A stretch of DNA of 64,000 nt from Phycisphaerales bacterium (GCA_029260395.1 JAJDDJ010000022.1:62001-126000), one strand, 5' to 3'. Counted from the stretch's first letter, positions 47,088 through 57,003 are shown. A program made the numbers and translations. The notes: generated from the sequence alone by a model not told the origin.

Positions 47088-48652
47088 GGCCGCCTCCCCG
47101 CGAGCATGTCCCAGAGCTCGTTTCGCCGCAGATAAGCCTCGATGGTCGCCGCGTCCTGCGCGTCCACATCGCCATCAAGTTCCACATCGAGGCGCCCGAT
47201 GCCTCGGTGCCATGCGCGCAGGTCGCTTCCATCGGCACAAAGATCGCCATTCACATCGGGCCACACCGGCACACCAAACGCCGCCACGCCGTCATACGTC
47301 ACCACGTAGCACGTCTGAAATCCGTGCGAAATCGACCCGCCACTCAGATCACTTGTATCAACCAAGAAGCCCGAATCCGTCGGCATGAGTTCAAGATCGA
47401 CAACCGAGATGCCGCCCGTGCCAAGCCTCCCTACGGCTGCGAGCGTTCTGCCTCGTTCCAGCCGAACACTCGGCTGGTACGACCATCCGCCCACACGCAG
47501 GTACTCGCCCGGCTCCATGATGCCATCGCCATCGTCCTGCCACGTATCGCTCGCGCTGTCCCATAGCTCGACAGCGCTGCCCTCCATATCGCGGTACAGC
47601 GTGAGCCTCGGAACGCTCCCAAAGCCCTCGATCCCCGCCGACACCAGCACCCGGCCGTCGGCTAGCACAACAGGCACCGTGCTGCTCCGGTCGCTCGCCA
47701 CGCTCCATTGCACGGCGCCGTCGCTCGCACGCAGCTTCACCAGCCTCGACGAACGATCGCCCCCAAAGAAGTCGTACGTCACCCCGAACACGCTGCCACC
47801 CGCCCGTGCCAGCCCGCCATAGAACCCGTCATTCCCTCCGATGTTCGTATCCCACACCACGGCGCTCAACGCGTCCGCTGCGCGCGCGTCTAGGCACACC
47901 ACGCGACCGTCTGTGCCGAACAGCGCATCGCCTGTCGTTCCCACGTACAGCAGACCGCCCTCATACGCGGGGGTCGCGCCCGAGGCCCCATCATGCAGGT
48001 CCACGCTCCAGACCACATCGCCCGGCTCGTGAGGATTCAGTTGTGCATCAAACGCGTCGACGTTGATGCACACCACCGCTGCGCCGCTGCCGCCTTGGTA
48101 GAACCCCTCATAGTCCACGATGACCGCCCGGTCCGCTGGCCCAAGGTCGTCCGTTACCACCGGGCTCGCGTTGACCACGTCCCGGCTCAGTACCACCTGC
48201 CAAACCACCGAGCCGCTGACTGCACCAAACGCGAACAGCGTTCCCCCCCCCGAGCCAGGTGCTCCCGCCGCGATCAGCACCGTGCCGTTGGATCGGTCCA
48301 ACGTCGGGCTGCTCCACGAGTCGAACACCGCATCAGGCAGTTCCGCCCACCACGCGAGCGTTCCACTTGCCCGGTCTATCGCGAGCAGACGTGATGGCTC
48401 GCTGCCGAGCTGTGTGCTCACCGCGTACACGCGCTCCGCATCCACCGCGACCCGGCTCGCCGGGTCCCAGCCTAAGACCTGCGGCACGCCCGGGTCCGAC
48501 GCTGGAAACACCCACGCCGGGTCCGCCGAAACTAATGGAGTCGGACCATGCGTCGGCCGCGTGCGGCCAGCATCAGATCCGATCTCGCCATGCTGCGCGC
48601 GCGCAGTTGGCCCAGCCACCATCACCAGAATCATGACCAGCAACTCACGCAC
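47084..48652 (-). CDS. Secreted PQQ-like beta-propeller with dockerin-like C-terminus
   Basis: About 522 residues: signal peptide ending near A-R-A, a repeating beta domain typical of PQQ/quinoprotein-like propellers (for example [35 protein letters not shown]), and a C-terminal pair of calcium-loop segments [13 protein letters not shown] and [11 protein letters not shown], as in type I dockerins. GTG 48652 is preferred because it overlaps the upstream stop by 8 nt; 48679 is also open. Position under a cobalamin riboswitch suggests corrinoid binding. A nine-G tract lies in the coding strand. Confidence 0.8.
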   Translation of the reverse strand: MRELLVMILVMVAGPTARAQHGEIGSDAGRTRPTHGPTPLVSADPAWVFPASDPGVPQVLGWDPASRVAVDAERVYAVSTQLGSEPSRLLAIDRASGTLAWWAELPDAVFDSWSSPTLDRSNGTVLIAAGAPGSGGGTLFAFGAVSGSVVWQVVLSRDVVNASPVVTDDLGPADRAVIVDYEGFYQGGSGAAVVCINVDAFDAQLNPHEPGDVVWSVDLHDGASGATPAYEGGLLYVGTTGDALFGTDGRVVCLDARAADALSAVVWDTNIGGNDGFYGGLARAGGSVFGVTYDFFGGDRSSRLVKLRASDGAVQWSVASDRSSTVPVVLADGRVLVSAGIEGFGSVPRLTLYRDMEGSAVELWDSASDTWQDDGDGIMEPGEYLRVGGWSYQPSVRLERGRTLAAVGRLGTGGISVVDLELMPTDSGFLVDTSDLSGGSISHGFQTCYVVTYDGVAAFGVPVWPDVNGDLCADGSDLRAWHRGIGRLDVELDGDVDAQDAATIEAYLRRNELWDMLAGRRP

Positions 48653-49457
48653 CGCAAGCCCGTCCACGCCTTCGCGCACGTGCGCAAGCCGCCATCATGA
48701 GCAATACGCCCGCGCCCGGCGACGGCACAACATCCGCAAACCCATCAATCTCCGGCGTAACCCCGCTGCCCGTCGGGTTGCTCACCCGCACATAGCTGAT
48801 GCTCGCCAAACCTACCGTTGCAAGGTCGATCCCCGCTCCCCCGCCGCTGCCGTTGTACCCCGCGATGATCTCACTGAGACTCTTGCCCGATGGATCAAAT
48901 CCCGGGTCCACCGGCCTCGTGAAGTCTGTCAGCACCGAACCCGCATCAGTCGGGAACGCCTGCGTCACGTCGCTGTAGCCGAGTGTGGGAAACAACCCAT
49001 CCGCGCCGACACCTTGAACAACATGCCAGTCGGCGCCGTCGGCGCTCACCTCGATCACGCCGCCCTCGCTTGAGAGCACGCCCGCGATGCCATCGGGAAA
49101 CGCCTGATCGAAGTAGAACGAGTTGCCGAACACCAGCAGATCGATCCCGAACGGGTTGGCCGGATCGTCGGTCACGGGCTCATCGAAGCGAACCGTTACA
49201 AATCCACCCTCGCCGATGCTGAACAGCTCATCCGCTCCGAACGACGACTGAAACGGCGTGGTCGGCCCACCAAACCCGCTCGACGGAGCAGTGAACCGCG
49301 TGGGCTCTCCCAACGACGCCGACGCATCGCCGAAAGGCGCGACGCCGCCTGCAAAATCCACGACCGTATCGGCCCAGGGGTCTGCCGATGCCATCACCGC
49401 CTCCGAACCCGCAAGTGCGCACAACGCCGCCACGCCAAAGTTCATTGCTCTCTGCAT
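48645..49457 (-). CDS. Secreted surface protein with PEP-CTERM-like sorting tail
   Basis: 270 residues: signal peptide (V-M-A-S-A likely cleavage), a beta-rich domain with repeated Gly/Phe loops (R-F-D-E-P-V, G-N-S-F-Y-F-D, V-E-V/I-E-V-S-A-D-G-A-D-W-H-V), and a tail V-P-S-P-G-A-G-V-L-L-M-M-A followed by an Arg-rich end, the layout of a PEP-CTERM sorting signal. The middle resembles surface proteins seen beside corrinoid transporters (from memory, not checked). First gene after the riboswitch; ATG 49457 follows gggag. A corrinoid-related surface role is an inference. Confidence 0.78.
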   Translation of the reverse strand: MQRAMNFGVAALCALAGSEAVMASADPWADTVVDFAGGVAPFGDASASLGEPTRFTAPSSGFGGPTTPFQSSFGADELFSIGEGGFVTVRFDEPVTDDPANPFGIDLLVFGNSFYFDQAFPDGIAGVLSSEGGVIEVSADGADWHVVQGVGADGLFPTLGYSDVTQAFPTDAGSVLTDFTRPVDPGFDPSGKSLSEIIAGYNGSGGGAGIDLATVGLASISYVRVSNPTGSGVTPEIDGFADVVPSPGAGVLLMMAACARARRRGRACGA

Positions 49458-49469
49458 CCGCTCGCTCCC

Positions 49470-49487
49470 GCCGGTTTAACCACCGGC
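49470..49487 (-). promoter_or_regulatory. Hairpin beside the ribosome-binding site (possible riboswitch expression platform)
   Basis: A perfect 6-bp stem (gccggt/accggc, loop GGTTAA on the minus strand) ends one base before the gggag ribosome-binding site of the 49457 gene. Its loop contains GTTA, complementary to TAAC in the aptamer's L5-like loop, as in the L5-L13 contact of cobalamin riboswitches. It is about 145 nt from the aptamer, which is further than usual. Confidence 0.35.
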
Positions 49488-49630
49488 ACGCACCGCCCCG
49501 ATGCTCGCGCAGGGCGACCCTCCGGACCATGCTGGACCTTCGCAATGGGATGTGCCAGGAACAACGCGGCGCAGGAGGGAGCACGCACGCGTCGCCACCT
49601 GACCCCGAATCGCGAGGGCCGACGACAAAT

Positions 49631-49812
49631 GCTCCAGGCAGGTCTTCCGGCTTCGGGCCCCGCCAGCCTTGCCTTCCCAGCCGCCTTCGATCGGCGAGCC
49701 AGTGGCATCCAATAGGCTGGCGGTACACACCCGTTACGGCGGCGCGTCCGCGGCGGCTTCTCACCGCACTTCCCTCTTCACCAGCGGGGCCATCCCCGCC
49801 AGCACCTTGAGC
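49631..49812 (-). promoter_or_regulatory. Cobalamin riboswitch (aptamer)
   Basis: Read on the minus strand, all core elements occur in order: GGGAA, GGTGAgAAgCCGCcGCGG, CCGCCGTAACGG, GCCACTG (49700-49706), GGGAAGGC (49671-49678), and the B12 box AGCCGGAAGACCTGCC (49637-49652). The ends gctcaaggtg (49803-49812) and gctccaggc (49631-49639 in the plus sense) can form helix P1. Binding of a cobalamin normally represses the gene downstream, here the three-gene surface operon starting at 49457. This identification is by direct match to the consensus and is strong. Confidence 0.95.
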
Positions 49813-49839
49813 GCTCCCAGCCTAGCACCCTTACCGCAA

Positions 49840-49855
49840 CCTCCGCAAGCGGAGG
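49840..49855 (-). terminator. Hairpin at the 3' end of hutI (weak terminator candidate)
   Basis: A 6-bp perfect stem (cctccg/cggagg, loop CTTG on the minus strand) lies immediately after the hutI stop and before the riboswitch. There is no T-run after it, so it may serve as a transcript-end stabiliser or a Rho-assisted stop rather than an intrinsic terminator. Confidence 0.3.
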
Positions 49856-49856
49856 C

Positions 49857-51074
49857 TCAACTTCGGACCCACTGCCCCCCCACCATCACCCTCTGGGCCA
49901 CGCAGCCGCCAAAGTCGTGCGACACCGCCCGCTCGTCGCCCGAGCCCAGCAGCACCAGGTCCGCCCGCTTGCCGGGCTCGATGGCGCCACGATCGCCAAA
50001 GCCGAGCAGTTCCGCTGGCGCGCGCGTGATGGCTCGCAACGCCTCGCTTGGCGAGAGGCCGCAACGCCGAACCGCAAGTGCCGCTGCCATCGCCAGCGAC
50101 GGGCAAGGCGAACTGCCCGGGTTGAAGTTCGTCGCCACCACCACCCTCGCCCCCGCGTCGAGCAGCGCCCGGCCGTCGGCGAAGCGGTTGTCCAAGTGGA
50201 ACCCGCTACACGGGAGCACCACCGCGAACAGGCCTTCGCCGCTCGCTGCACCGATCCGCGCTATCGACTCCGGCCCGGTGGCTTCTAGGTGGTCCACGCT
50301 GCGCGCGCCCAGCCCGATCGCTTCCTCCACCATGCCCAGCGCGTTGAACTGGTCGGTGTGCACCCGGATCGGGTGTCTAAGCTCACGCCCCTTCTCGAAC
50401 AGCTCGACACACTCCGCCACACTCCACGCGCCCGTCTCGCAGTACGCGTCCAGCGCGATGCCCGGGAACTCCGCGTGCACCGCAGCCAGCGTCTCGTCGA
50501 TCGTTGTGCGCACAGCGTCGGTCGCTTCAGGGTCCTTCGCGTGGCCGATGCACGCGGTGGGCACGACCGCGCCGGCCCATTGCTCGCCCGCTTGTTGGAT
50601 CGCGCGCAGCATCTTGATTTCGGTCTGCGTATCCAGCCCGTAGCCGCTCTTGACTTCCGCCGTGGTTGTCCCGTGTGTGAGCATCTGGTTGAGCCTGCCG
50701 AGCAGGCCGTGAGCGAGTTCATCCTGCGTCGCGGCGCGCACCGCCCGCACCGTGCTCATGATCCCGCCGCCCGCTGCGAGCAGCTCCAGATACCCAGCCC
50801 CCGCCAGCCGCTGCTCCCACTCCGCCCGCCGATCGCCGGCCCAGCAGGCGTGCGTGTGCGCATCGACAAAGCCCGGCAGGAGCACACGCCCGCCAAGATC
50901 GGTGGCGTTACCGCCCCCGGTCCAGTCGCCCTCGCCTATCGAATCGATCACGCCATCTCGCAGCGAGACCCAGCCTCGCTCGACCACGCCGAGACCACTG
51001 CCTGTTCCATTGGCTGGTCCACTGGCATCCGCCATTGTCACAATCCGCGCGTTGCTGAGAACTTGCGTGGTCAT
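49857..51074 (-). CDS. hutI: Imidazolonepropionase
   Basis: 405-residue amidohydrolase that opens the imidazolone ring to N-formimidoyl-glutamate, third step of histidine degradation. Metal motif D-A-H-T-H-A-C-W near residue 73, family strings T-T-A-E-V-K-S-G-Y-G-L-D, D-A-Y-C-E-T-G-A, T-N-F-N-P-G-S-S-P and a C-terminal G-K-R-A-D-L-V-L-L. ATG 51074 is preferred over TTG 51080 because gggggag lies 7 nt before it. It is the last hut gene, following hutG. Confidence 0.95.
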   Translation of the reverse strand: MTTQVLSNARIVTMADASGPANGTGSGLGVVERGWVSLRDGVIDSIGEGDWTGGGNATDLGGRVLLPGFVDAHTHACWAGDRRAEWEQRLAGAGYLELLAAGGGIMSTVRAVRAATQDELAHGLLGRLNQMLTHGTTTAEVKSGYGLDTQTEIKMLRAIQQAGEQWAGAVVPTACIGHAKDPEATDAVRTTIDETLAAVHAEFPGIALDAYCETGAWSVAECVELFEKGRELRHPIRVHTDQFNALGMVEEAIGLGARSVDHLEATGPESIARIGAASGEGLFAVVLPCSGFHLDNRFADGRALLDAGARVVVATNFNPGSSPCPSLAMAAALAVRRCGLSPSEALRAITRAPAELLGFGDRGAIEPGKRADLVLLGSGDERAVSHDFGGCVAQRVMVGGQWVRS

Positions 51075-51076
51075 GC

Positions 51077-51958
51077 TCAACTCCCCCGCTCGGCAAACCC
51101 GCGGATAAACTCCAGCACGAGCCTGGCAGCCAGCCGCGCGGTTCGGCCCTGTTCATCATTCGGCGGGCTCAGCTCCATCACATCAAAGCACCGCACCCGG
51201 TCGCATTGGCCCGCTGCCCGCACCCACACACACGACTGAGCGGGCGACCACCCTGCGGGGTTCATCGCGCTCACCCCCGGCGCGCACGACTGGTCGATCA
51301 CGTCCAGATCAAAGCTCACGAATACGTCGTCCTCGGGCCAAGGACCGCTCGGCCCGTGCGGATCAACCCGGCCGCCGTGCGCGCAGAACCAGTCGATATG
51401 CTCGCGGCTGTTGGCCATCGCATCGAGTCCGTGCACATCGAGCCTCTCGCAGTGCCCGCCCTCGATGAGCCTTCTGAACGGCATGCCGCTGCCGATCTCC
51501 TCGCGGACATCAAGGTGGGCGTCAAAGTAGACCCCCGCCATGGGCCTGCCAATGGCCTGCTGCACACCCCGCACGAAGGGGTACGTCAGGTCGTGTCCGC
51601 CGCCGATCCCTAGCGGCAGCCTCCCAGCTTCCATAATGACCCGGACCGCCTCCGTCACGCGCCGGTGTGACTCGTGCAGGTCATCGCCCGCGGGCTCAAC
51701 ATCGCCCGCGTCGCAGACGCTCGGCCAGGCAAAGCCCGACGGCTCAGCCGAGCCGTACCGAGCGAGTGCTGCCCGCAGAGCCGAGGGCCCGTCGCGTGCG
51801 CCCAGCCTGCCCCCGTTGAGACCTACGCCCGTATCGTCGGGCATCCCGAGCAGCGCGATGCCCGGCCCGGGCATGAGCCCCGGCTCGATGCGCGCAGCAA
51901 AGCGGCCCGAGCCAATCGGCCCGGGCCACGCTGGAGGACTTGTGTTCGGCACGTTCAT
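51077..51958 (-). CDS. hutG: Formimidoylglutamase (arginase/agmatinase superfamily)
   Basis: 293-residue ureohydrolase with the binuclear Mn motifs G-G-G-H-D-L-T-Y, D-A-H-L-D-V-R and S-F-D-L-D-V-I-D-Q. Sequence alone does not separate formimidoylglutamase from agmatinase; location directly before hutI and after hutU/hutH indicates hydrolysis of N-formimidoyl-L-glutamate to glutamate and formamide. Its end lies 2 nt from the hutI ATG. Confidence 0.88.
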   Translation of the reverse strand: MNVPNTSPPAWPGPIGSGRFAARIEPGLMPGPGIALLGMPDDTGVGLNGGRLGARDGPSALRAALARYGSAEPSGFAWPSVCDAGDVEPAGDDLHESHRRVTEAVRVIMEAGRLPLGIGGGHDLTYPFVRGVQQAIGRPMAGVYFDAHLDVREEIGSGMPFRRLIEGGHCERLDVHGLDAMANSREHIDWFCAHGGRVDPHGPSGPWPEDDVFVSFDLDVIDQSCAPGVSAMNPAGWSPAQSCVWVRAAGQCDRVRCFDVMELSPPNDEQGRTARLAARLVLEFIRGFAERGS

Positions 51959-51998
51959 GCCGGGAGTCTAGCGAGCTTGCCAACGCGCCCCGCCGGTC

Positions 51999-52667
51999 TC
52001 AGCCCGCGGTCTTGGCCGCTGCCTCGATCAGCTTGTCCACATCGATCCGCTTCTTGTAGTCCTCATCCACGTGAGCAAAGCGGATCACGCCGGCCTTGTC
52101 GATCACGAACGCTGCGGGCACCGGGAGCGTCCACTCCTTGTTGGCGTTCCAAGAGCCCAAGTCGATGCCGTAGCCCTTGTACTTCTTCTGCGTGTCCGCA
52201 TCGACATCAAAGATCAGGTTGTAGTCGCGGGCCGCCTTCTGGCTTGGGTCGCTCAGCAGCGTGTACCCCGTCTCGATGTCCGTCAGCTTGCCCTTCTCTT
52301 CGGTGACTCCGAGCTTCTCCCACGACTCGGGCGAGACCGCGTAGACCGTGGCCCCCGTTGCTTTGAGTTCATCGAAGCGCGCGCCGAGTTCCGCGAGATG
52401 CTTGGTGCAGTACGGACACCATCCGCCGCGATAGAACAGCAGCACGACCGGGCCGTCGGCCTTGGCAATGAGGTCCGCCAGCTTGTGCTCGTTGCCCTCG
52501 TCATCGGTGAGCACCGCGTTTGGGGCCTTAGCGCCAGCGGGCAGCCCCGTGCGCGGCTCAAGATCGGTTGAGGTCATCTCGGTGGCTTCTTTCGGGCGGT
52601 CTGCCTGAGCGTGGGCGAGGCCTGCGAATGCTGCGAGGGCAGCGACGGTGAGGATTCTGGTGAGCAT
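51999..52667 (-). CDS. Secreted peroxiredoxin-like (AhpC/TSA) protein
   Basis: 222 residues: signal peptide with A-H-A before Q-A-D, then a thioredoxin fold with F-Y-R-G-G-W-C-P-Y-C (C-P-Y-C, about 90-93), L-L-S-D-P-S-Q-K-A-A, and cis-Pro region V-P-A-A-F-V-I-D. This is the AhpC/TSA redoxin class, likely a periplasmic peroxidase or thiol oxidoreductase. It sits between hutU and hutG with its own upstream gap of 139 nt that holds TTGCGA-17 nt-TACCCA, a possible promoter. Any link to histidine breakdown is not evident. Confidence 0.85.
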   Translation of the reverse strand: MLTRILTVAALAAFAGLAHAQADRPKEATEMTSTDLEPRTGLPAGAKAPNAVLTDDEGNEHKLADLIAKADGPVVLLFYRGGWCPYCTKHLAELGARFDELKATGATVYAVSPESWEKLGVTEEKGKLTDIETGYTLLSDPSQKAARDYNLIFDVDADTQKKYKGYGIDLGSWNANKEWTLPVPAAFVIDKAGVIRFAHVDEDYKKRIDVDKLIEAAAKTAG

Positions 52668-52806
52668 GGGATTCCTTCACAATGGGAGAGAATGGTGCGA
52701 AAATGGGTACTGCCCTTACGCCTCGATCGCAACGGGCTATTCCCTCTTGGCCTCTAGGCCTCTCACAATCAGGCCCTTTCCCTGACTCGTTCGGCCTCGT
52801 GAACGG

Positions 52807-54555
52807 TCATTCGCGGTGCATCGGCACATCGACGTGCTGCTCGCGTGCGCAAGCGATTGCGTCCTCGTAGCCCGCGTCCGCGTGGCGGAAGATGCCCATC
52901 ATGGGGTCGTTGGTTAGCACCCGCTCGACGCGGGCGCGGGCCTCGGGCGTGCCGTCGGCGACGACCACCTGCCCGGCGTGCTGGCTGAAGCCGATGCCGA
53001 CGCCCCCGCCGTGATGGAAGCTCACCCAGCTCGCGCCGCTGGCGATGTTGACACCAAAGTTGAGCAGCGGCCAGTCGCTGACCGCGTCGGTGCCATCGCG
53101 CATGGCCTCGGTCTCGCGGTTGGGGCTGGCGACAGAGCCACAATCGAGGTGGTCGCGTCCGATGACGATCGGCGCGCTAAGCCTGCCGTCGGCGACCATG
53201 TCATTGAACAGCACCCCCGCCTTGTCGCGCTCGCCTAGCCCGAACCAACAGATGCGCGCGGGCAGGCCCTGGAACGCGAACGAGGGAACGCAGTTGTCCC
53301 AGTCGCCCTTGAGCAGCGCCTCGGGGTTGGCGTGGCAGCCGAGGATCCAGTCGCGCAGCCGCTGGTTGAAGCCTCCCCCACTGACAGGGAACAAGTCGAG
53401 CAGGGCCTTGTCGGTCTTGTAGATATCAACCGGGTCGCCGGACAGCGCCACCCACCGGAAGGGCCCTCGCCCCAGACAGAACTGCGGGCGTATGTACGCC
53501 GGCACGAACCCCGGGAAGCTGAACGCGTCCTTGAAACCCTCATCGAGCGCGCGCTGGCGGATGTTGTTGCCGTAGTCGAACGTGACCGCGCCGCGTTTCT
53601 GAAGCTCGACCATCGCCTCGACGTGCTTTCGCATGCTGGCGAGGGCGAGCTTTTGGTAGGCCTGCGGGTCAGCTTGGCGGGCTTCGATGGCCTGCTCATT
53701 CGTGTACTCGATGGGCACGTAGCCCTCGAGCGGGTCGTGCGCGCTGGTCTGGTCGGTGAGCACCTCGGGCGTGATGTTGCGCTCGATCAGCCTCTTCAGG
53801 AGCTCCACAGCGTTGCCGTGCCAGCCGACGCTCACGGCCTTTGCTTCGTCGCGCAGCTTGCAGGCGCGGTCGATGGCTTCGTCAAGATCATCAACAATCT
53901 CATCGAGGTAGCGATCTTCGCATCGGCGGTCGAGGCGCGCGCGGTCGGTGTCTGCGATGAGGCACGTGCCCTTGGCGAGCGTCACCGCCAGAGGTTGGGC
54001 GCCGCCCATGCCCCCGCAGCCTGCGGTGACACACAGCCGCCCCGCAAGATCGCCCCCGAATGTCATTCGTCCGCACTCGGCGAAGGTCTCGAACGTGCCC
54101 TGCAAGATCCCCTGCGTGCCGATGTAGATCCACGAGCCCGCGGTCATCTGGCCGTACATCATCAGGCCTTTGGCGGCCAGTTCGTCGAAGTGCTGCTGCG
54201 TGCCCCAATGGGGAACGAGGTTCGAATTGGCGATCAGCACACGCGGCGCGTCCGCGTGCGTGCGCACAATCCCGACCGGCTTGCCCGACTGCACGAGCAG
54301 CGTCTGGTCGGGTTCGAGCCGCTGGAGCGACGACACGATCGCATCGAAGCTCGGCCAATCGCGGGCGGCCTGACCGCGACCGCCGTAGACCACGAGTTTC
54401 TGAGGTGCCTCCGCGACCTCGGGGTCGAGGTTGTTCATAAGCATCCGCATGGCGGCCTCCGCCTGCCACGATTTGCAGGTCATGCTCCTGCCACGCGGCG
54501 CGCGGATGGTTCGGTCGTCGCATGTGGCGAGCGACGGCTTGATGGCGTTGGTCAC
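52807..54555 (-). CDS. hutU: Urocanate hydratase
   Basis: 582-residue NAD-dependent urocanase, second step of histidine degradation. Family strings: [50 protein letters not shown], and [10 protein letters not shown] near the end; the catalytic Cys is in [13 protein letters not shown] or a neighbouring motif. GTG 54555 overlaps the hutH stop (gtga), so the two are coupled. It is about 20-30 residues longer at the N-terminus than most HutU. Confidence 0.96.
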   Translation of the reverse strand: MTNAIKPSLATCDDRTIRAPRGRSMTCKSWQAEAAMRMLMNNLDPEVAEAPQKLVVYGGRGQAARDWPSFDAIVSSLQRLEPDQTLLVQSGKPVGIVRTHADAPRVLIANSNLVPHWGTQQHFDELAAKGLMMYGQMTAGSWIYIGTQGILQGTFETFAECGRMTFGGDLAGRLCVTAGCGGMGGAQPLAVTLAKGTCLIADTDRARLDRRCEDRYLDEIVDDLDEAIDRACKLRDEAKAVSVGWHGNAVELLKRLIERNITPEVLTDQTSAHDPLEGYVPIEYTNEQAIEARQADPQAYQKLALASMRKHVEAMVELQKRGAVTFDYGNNIRQRALDEGFKDAFSFPGFVPAYIRPQFCLGRGPFRWVALSGDPVDIYKTDKALLDLFPVSGGGFNQRLRDWILGCHANPEALLKGDWDNCVPSFAFQGLPARICWFGLGERDKAGVLFNDMVADGRLSAPIVIGRDHLDCGSVASPNRETEAMRDGTDAVSDWPLLNFGVNIASGASWVSFHHGGGVGIGFSQHAGQVVVADGTPEARARVERVLTNDPMMGIFRHADAGYEDAIACAREQHVDVPMHRE

Positions 54556-56081
54556 CAGATTCTCCCTTCGCTGGTGTTGGATGGCTGGAATGCTCCCCGC
54601 GAGATCAGCTCGGCCACCGCTGCGATGTCCGGCGCGGGCGAGCGGTCGGCCTCCAGCACGCTGACGCGCTCGCGGATGGTGCTTATGGCCCGTTCGACGC
54701 CCTTGCCGCTCCGGAGAGGCCGGTGGGCTTCCATCCCTTGCGATGCGCACAAGAGCTCGATGGCGACGACCTGCGTGGCCAGTTCGACGGCTCGCCGGGC
54801 CTTGGCTGCGGAGCGAGGCCCGAAGGAGTTGTAATCCTCCATGCCGGCGCATGTGCTCAGGTTGTACACGCTGGCGGGGGCTGCGAGCTGGGCGAGCTCG
54901 TTGCACGCTGCGGCCGCGGCGTACTGCACGACCATGTACCCCGAGCTCAGGCCCGGGCTCGGGCTCAGGAACGGCGTGAGGTGCGCCTGCTCATCAAAGC
55001 CCGAGACCATGTGGTAGGTACGGCGCTCGGCGATGCCCGCCACGTGCGCGAGGCCCATCGCCATCGAGTCGAGCGGCAAGGCCACGGGCATGCCGTGGAA
55101 GTTGCCGCCGCTGATGATCGAGCCGTCGTCGAACACGAGCGGGTTGTCGGTCACCGCGAGCAGTTCGGCATCGGCGCGCGCGCGGACATAGGCGAACAGG
55201 TCGGCCGTTGAGCCAAGCACGATCGCTGTGCAGCGGAGCGAGTACGGGTCCTGCACGCGGGGGTCGTCGTGCTTGTGGGATTCGACGATCTGGCTCCCGC
55301 TGAGCAGGCTCGACAGCGCGTTTGCGCACGCGGCGGGCCCCCGCTGGCCGCGCGCCTCGTAGAGCCGTGGATCGAGAAAGCTGTAGGAGCCTCGGCAGGC
55401 ATCGATCGTGCATGCGTTGGCCACGAGGGCGGCGTCAAAGAGCGTGGCCGCTGCCTCGGTGAGCAGGGCGAGTTCGCCGGCCATCAGGTGCGTGCCGTTG
55501 AGCAGCGCGAGACCTTCTTTGGGCTGGAGCTCGACCGGTTGCAAGGCTGCGGCACGGAGTGCTTCACCACCGGGCATGGTCTTGCCTTTGTACTCGGCAA
55601 GGCCCTCACCGATGAGTACCTCGGCTGCGTGGGCGAGCGGCGCGAGATCGCCCGATGCGCCGACGGAGCCGATCGCGGGAACCACCGGCGTCACGCCCGC
55701 GTTGAGCAAGGCGGCGATGGCATCGACCAGTACCGGGCGCGCGCCCGAGCGTCCCCTCGCGAGCGAGGCTGCGAGCACGAGCAGCATCGCGCGGACGACC
55801 TCGGTCGGCAGCGGTCCGGTGATGCCCGAAGCGTGCGACCGCACAAGGTTGACCTGGAGCGCGGAGAGCTGATCGGAGGCGATGCGCTTTCGGCTCAACG
55901 AACCGAACCCGGTGTTGATGCCGTAGACAGCATCGCCCCCGCCGAGTGCGGCCTCAACGTGCGCGCGCGATGCATCCATGCGCGGCCTGACATTCGGCGC
56001 GACCGTGACCCTGGCTCCATCGCGGGCCACGGCGAGCACATCGGCGGTGGTGAGAACGGTATCGAGGACGAGTTGTTGCAT
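54552..56081 (-). CDS. hutH: Histidine ammonia-lyase
   Basis: 509 residues that deaminate histidine to urocanate. The MIO prosthetic group forms from Ala-Ser-Gly in [14 protein letters not shown]. Other family strings are [14 protein letters not shown], and [11 protein letters not shown] 56081 (M-Q-Q-L-V-L) fits the family's start; a GTG at 56102 is in frame. It begins 33 nt after the GT2 gene on the same strand, so the hut genes may be read from the glycan operon or from an unseen promoter. Confidence 0.95.
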   Translation of the reverse strand: MQQLVLDTVLTTADVLAVARDGARVTVAPNVRPRMDASRAHVEAALGGGDAVYGINTGFGSLSRKRIASDQLSALQVNLVRSHASGITGPLPTEVVRAMLLVLAASLARGRSGARPVLVDAIAALLNAGVTPVVPAIGSVGASGDLAPLAHAAEVLIGEGLAEYKGKTMPGGEALRAAALQPVELQPKEGLALLNGTHLMAGELALLTEAAATLFDAALVANACTIDACRGSYSFLDPRLYEARGQRGPAACANALSSLLSGSQIVESHKHDDPRVQDPYSLRCTAIVLGSTADLFAYVRARADAELLAVTDNPLVFDDGSIISGGNFHGMPVALPLDSMAMGLAHVAGIAERRTYHMVSGFDEQAHLTPFLSPSPGLSSGYMVVQYAAAAACNELAQLAAPASVYNLSTCAGMEDYNSFGPRSAAKARRAVELATQVVAIELLCASQGMEAHRPLRSGKGVERAISTIRERVSVLEADRSPAPDIAAVAELISRGAFQPSNTSEGRIW

Positions 56082-56114
56082 GCCCCACAAGCGTACGGGC
56101 ACCGCGGCGCTGGG

Positions 56115-56987
56115 TCAGTCGGTCCGCCTGCCATTGGAGGCGAGAATGAGCGATTGAGCCGTGGGGTTGTGACTGCCTGAGGCCGGGTTGGCCGAGGGCT
56201 TGGGCTCAACGGTCGAAGCGGCGGGGTGCGAGGCCGCCTGCTGACCGGCCCCGCGGAAGATGCCGTTGGTGATGCCCCGGCGGGCCCAGGCCGACTGGCA
56301 CGCCTCCAGCATCTTGGCGATCTGAGCTTCGCTCTGCTGAACGCTGATGCTCGACGAATGCACGCGGTACCGCAGTACGGCTTCGGGGACGTTGTCAAGT
56401 TCGCCGACCTCGCCCAAGCGGAGCCACAGGTCGAGGTCTTCGGACGGGTAGGCCTCGGGCCGGTAGCCGCCAACAGCTTTGATGGCGCTCGCGCGGAACA
56501 TGGCTGCGGGGTGGCAGATGGGCATCCGGCCCTCGAGGGCGCTGCGCTGCACGTGCGCGTTGCCGAGCACGGGCGGCGGGTGGTGGAGTTCCTTGTCGTG
56601 CTCATCGATGAGGATCACGCCACCGCCTATGCAGACGACTTTCTGGTGTTCCACCAGAAAGCGGACTTGAGCATCGAGGCGGTTGGGCAGAGCGATGTCG
56701 TCAGCGTCCATGCGCGCGAGCAATTCACCCGAGGCGCGGTCGATCAACTCGGCGAGCGTTGCGACCAGACCCTGGTTCTCCCGGCGGATGAGCCTGACAC
56801 GCGAGTCGCGGTCGGCGTGCGCACAAAGCAGGTCGCCCGAGCCATCGGTGGAACCGTCGTCGATCACGACCAGTTCCAGATCGGAGAATGATTGGTCAAG
56901 AATGGACCGCACCGCGGCATCGAGATACCCGCCGGCGTTGTACACCGGGAGAATCACGGACACCTTGGGGCGGTTGGTGGTGGGCAT
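56115..56987 (-). CDS. Glycosyltransferase family 2
   Basis: 290 residues with the GT-A core: V-S-V-I-L-P-V-Y-N-A-G-G-Y-L, D-D-G-S-T-D-G-S-G-D-L-L, and the metal motif A-R-M-D-A-D-D (D-A-D). A further R-Y-R-V-H-S-S-S-I-S lies in the acceptor region. The Ser/Ala-rich tail of ~50 residues is poorly conserved. It transfers a sugar from a nucleotide donor in surface-polysaccharide assembly. It is in a minus-strand run with the SDR, dehydrogenase and cytidylyltransferase genes. Confidence 0.9.
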   Translation of the reverse strand: MPTTNRPKVSVILPVYNAGGYLDAAVRSILDQSFSDLELVVIDDGSTDGSGDLLCAHADRDSRVRLIRRENQGLVATLAELIDRASGELLARMDADDIALPNRLDAQVRFLVEHQKVVCIGGGVILIDEHDKELHHPPPVLGNAHVQRSALEGRMPICHPAAMFRASAIKAVGGYRPEAYPSEDLDLWLRLGEVGELDNVPEAVLRYRVHSSSISVQQSEAQIAKMLEACQSAWARRGITNGIFRGAGQQAASHPAASTVEPKPSANPASGSHNPTAQSLILASNGRRTD

Positions 56988-57003
56988 GAGCGCGGGCGGG
57001 TGG

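Noticed and set aside
49228..49764. 178-residue minus-strand open frame running through the riboswitch
   Set aside because: It overlaps both the riboswitch core and the start of the PEP-CTERM-like gene in another frame and has no plausible start signal or domain.
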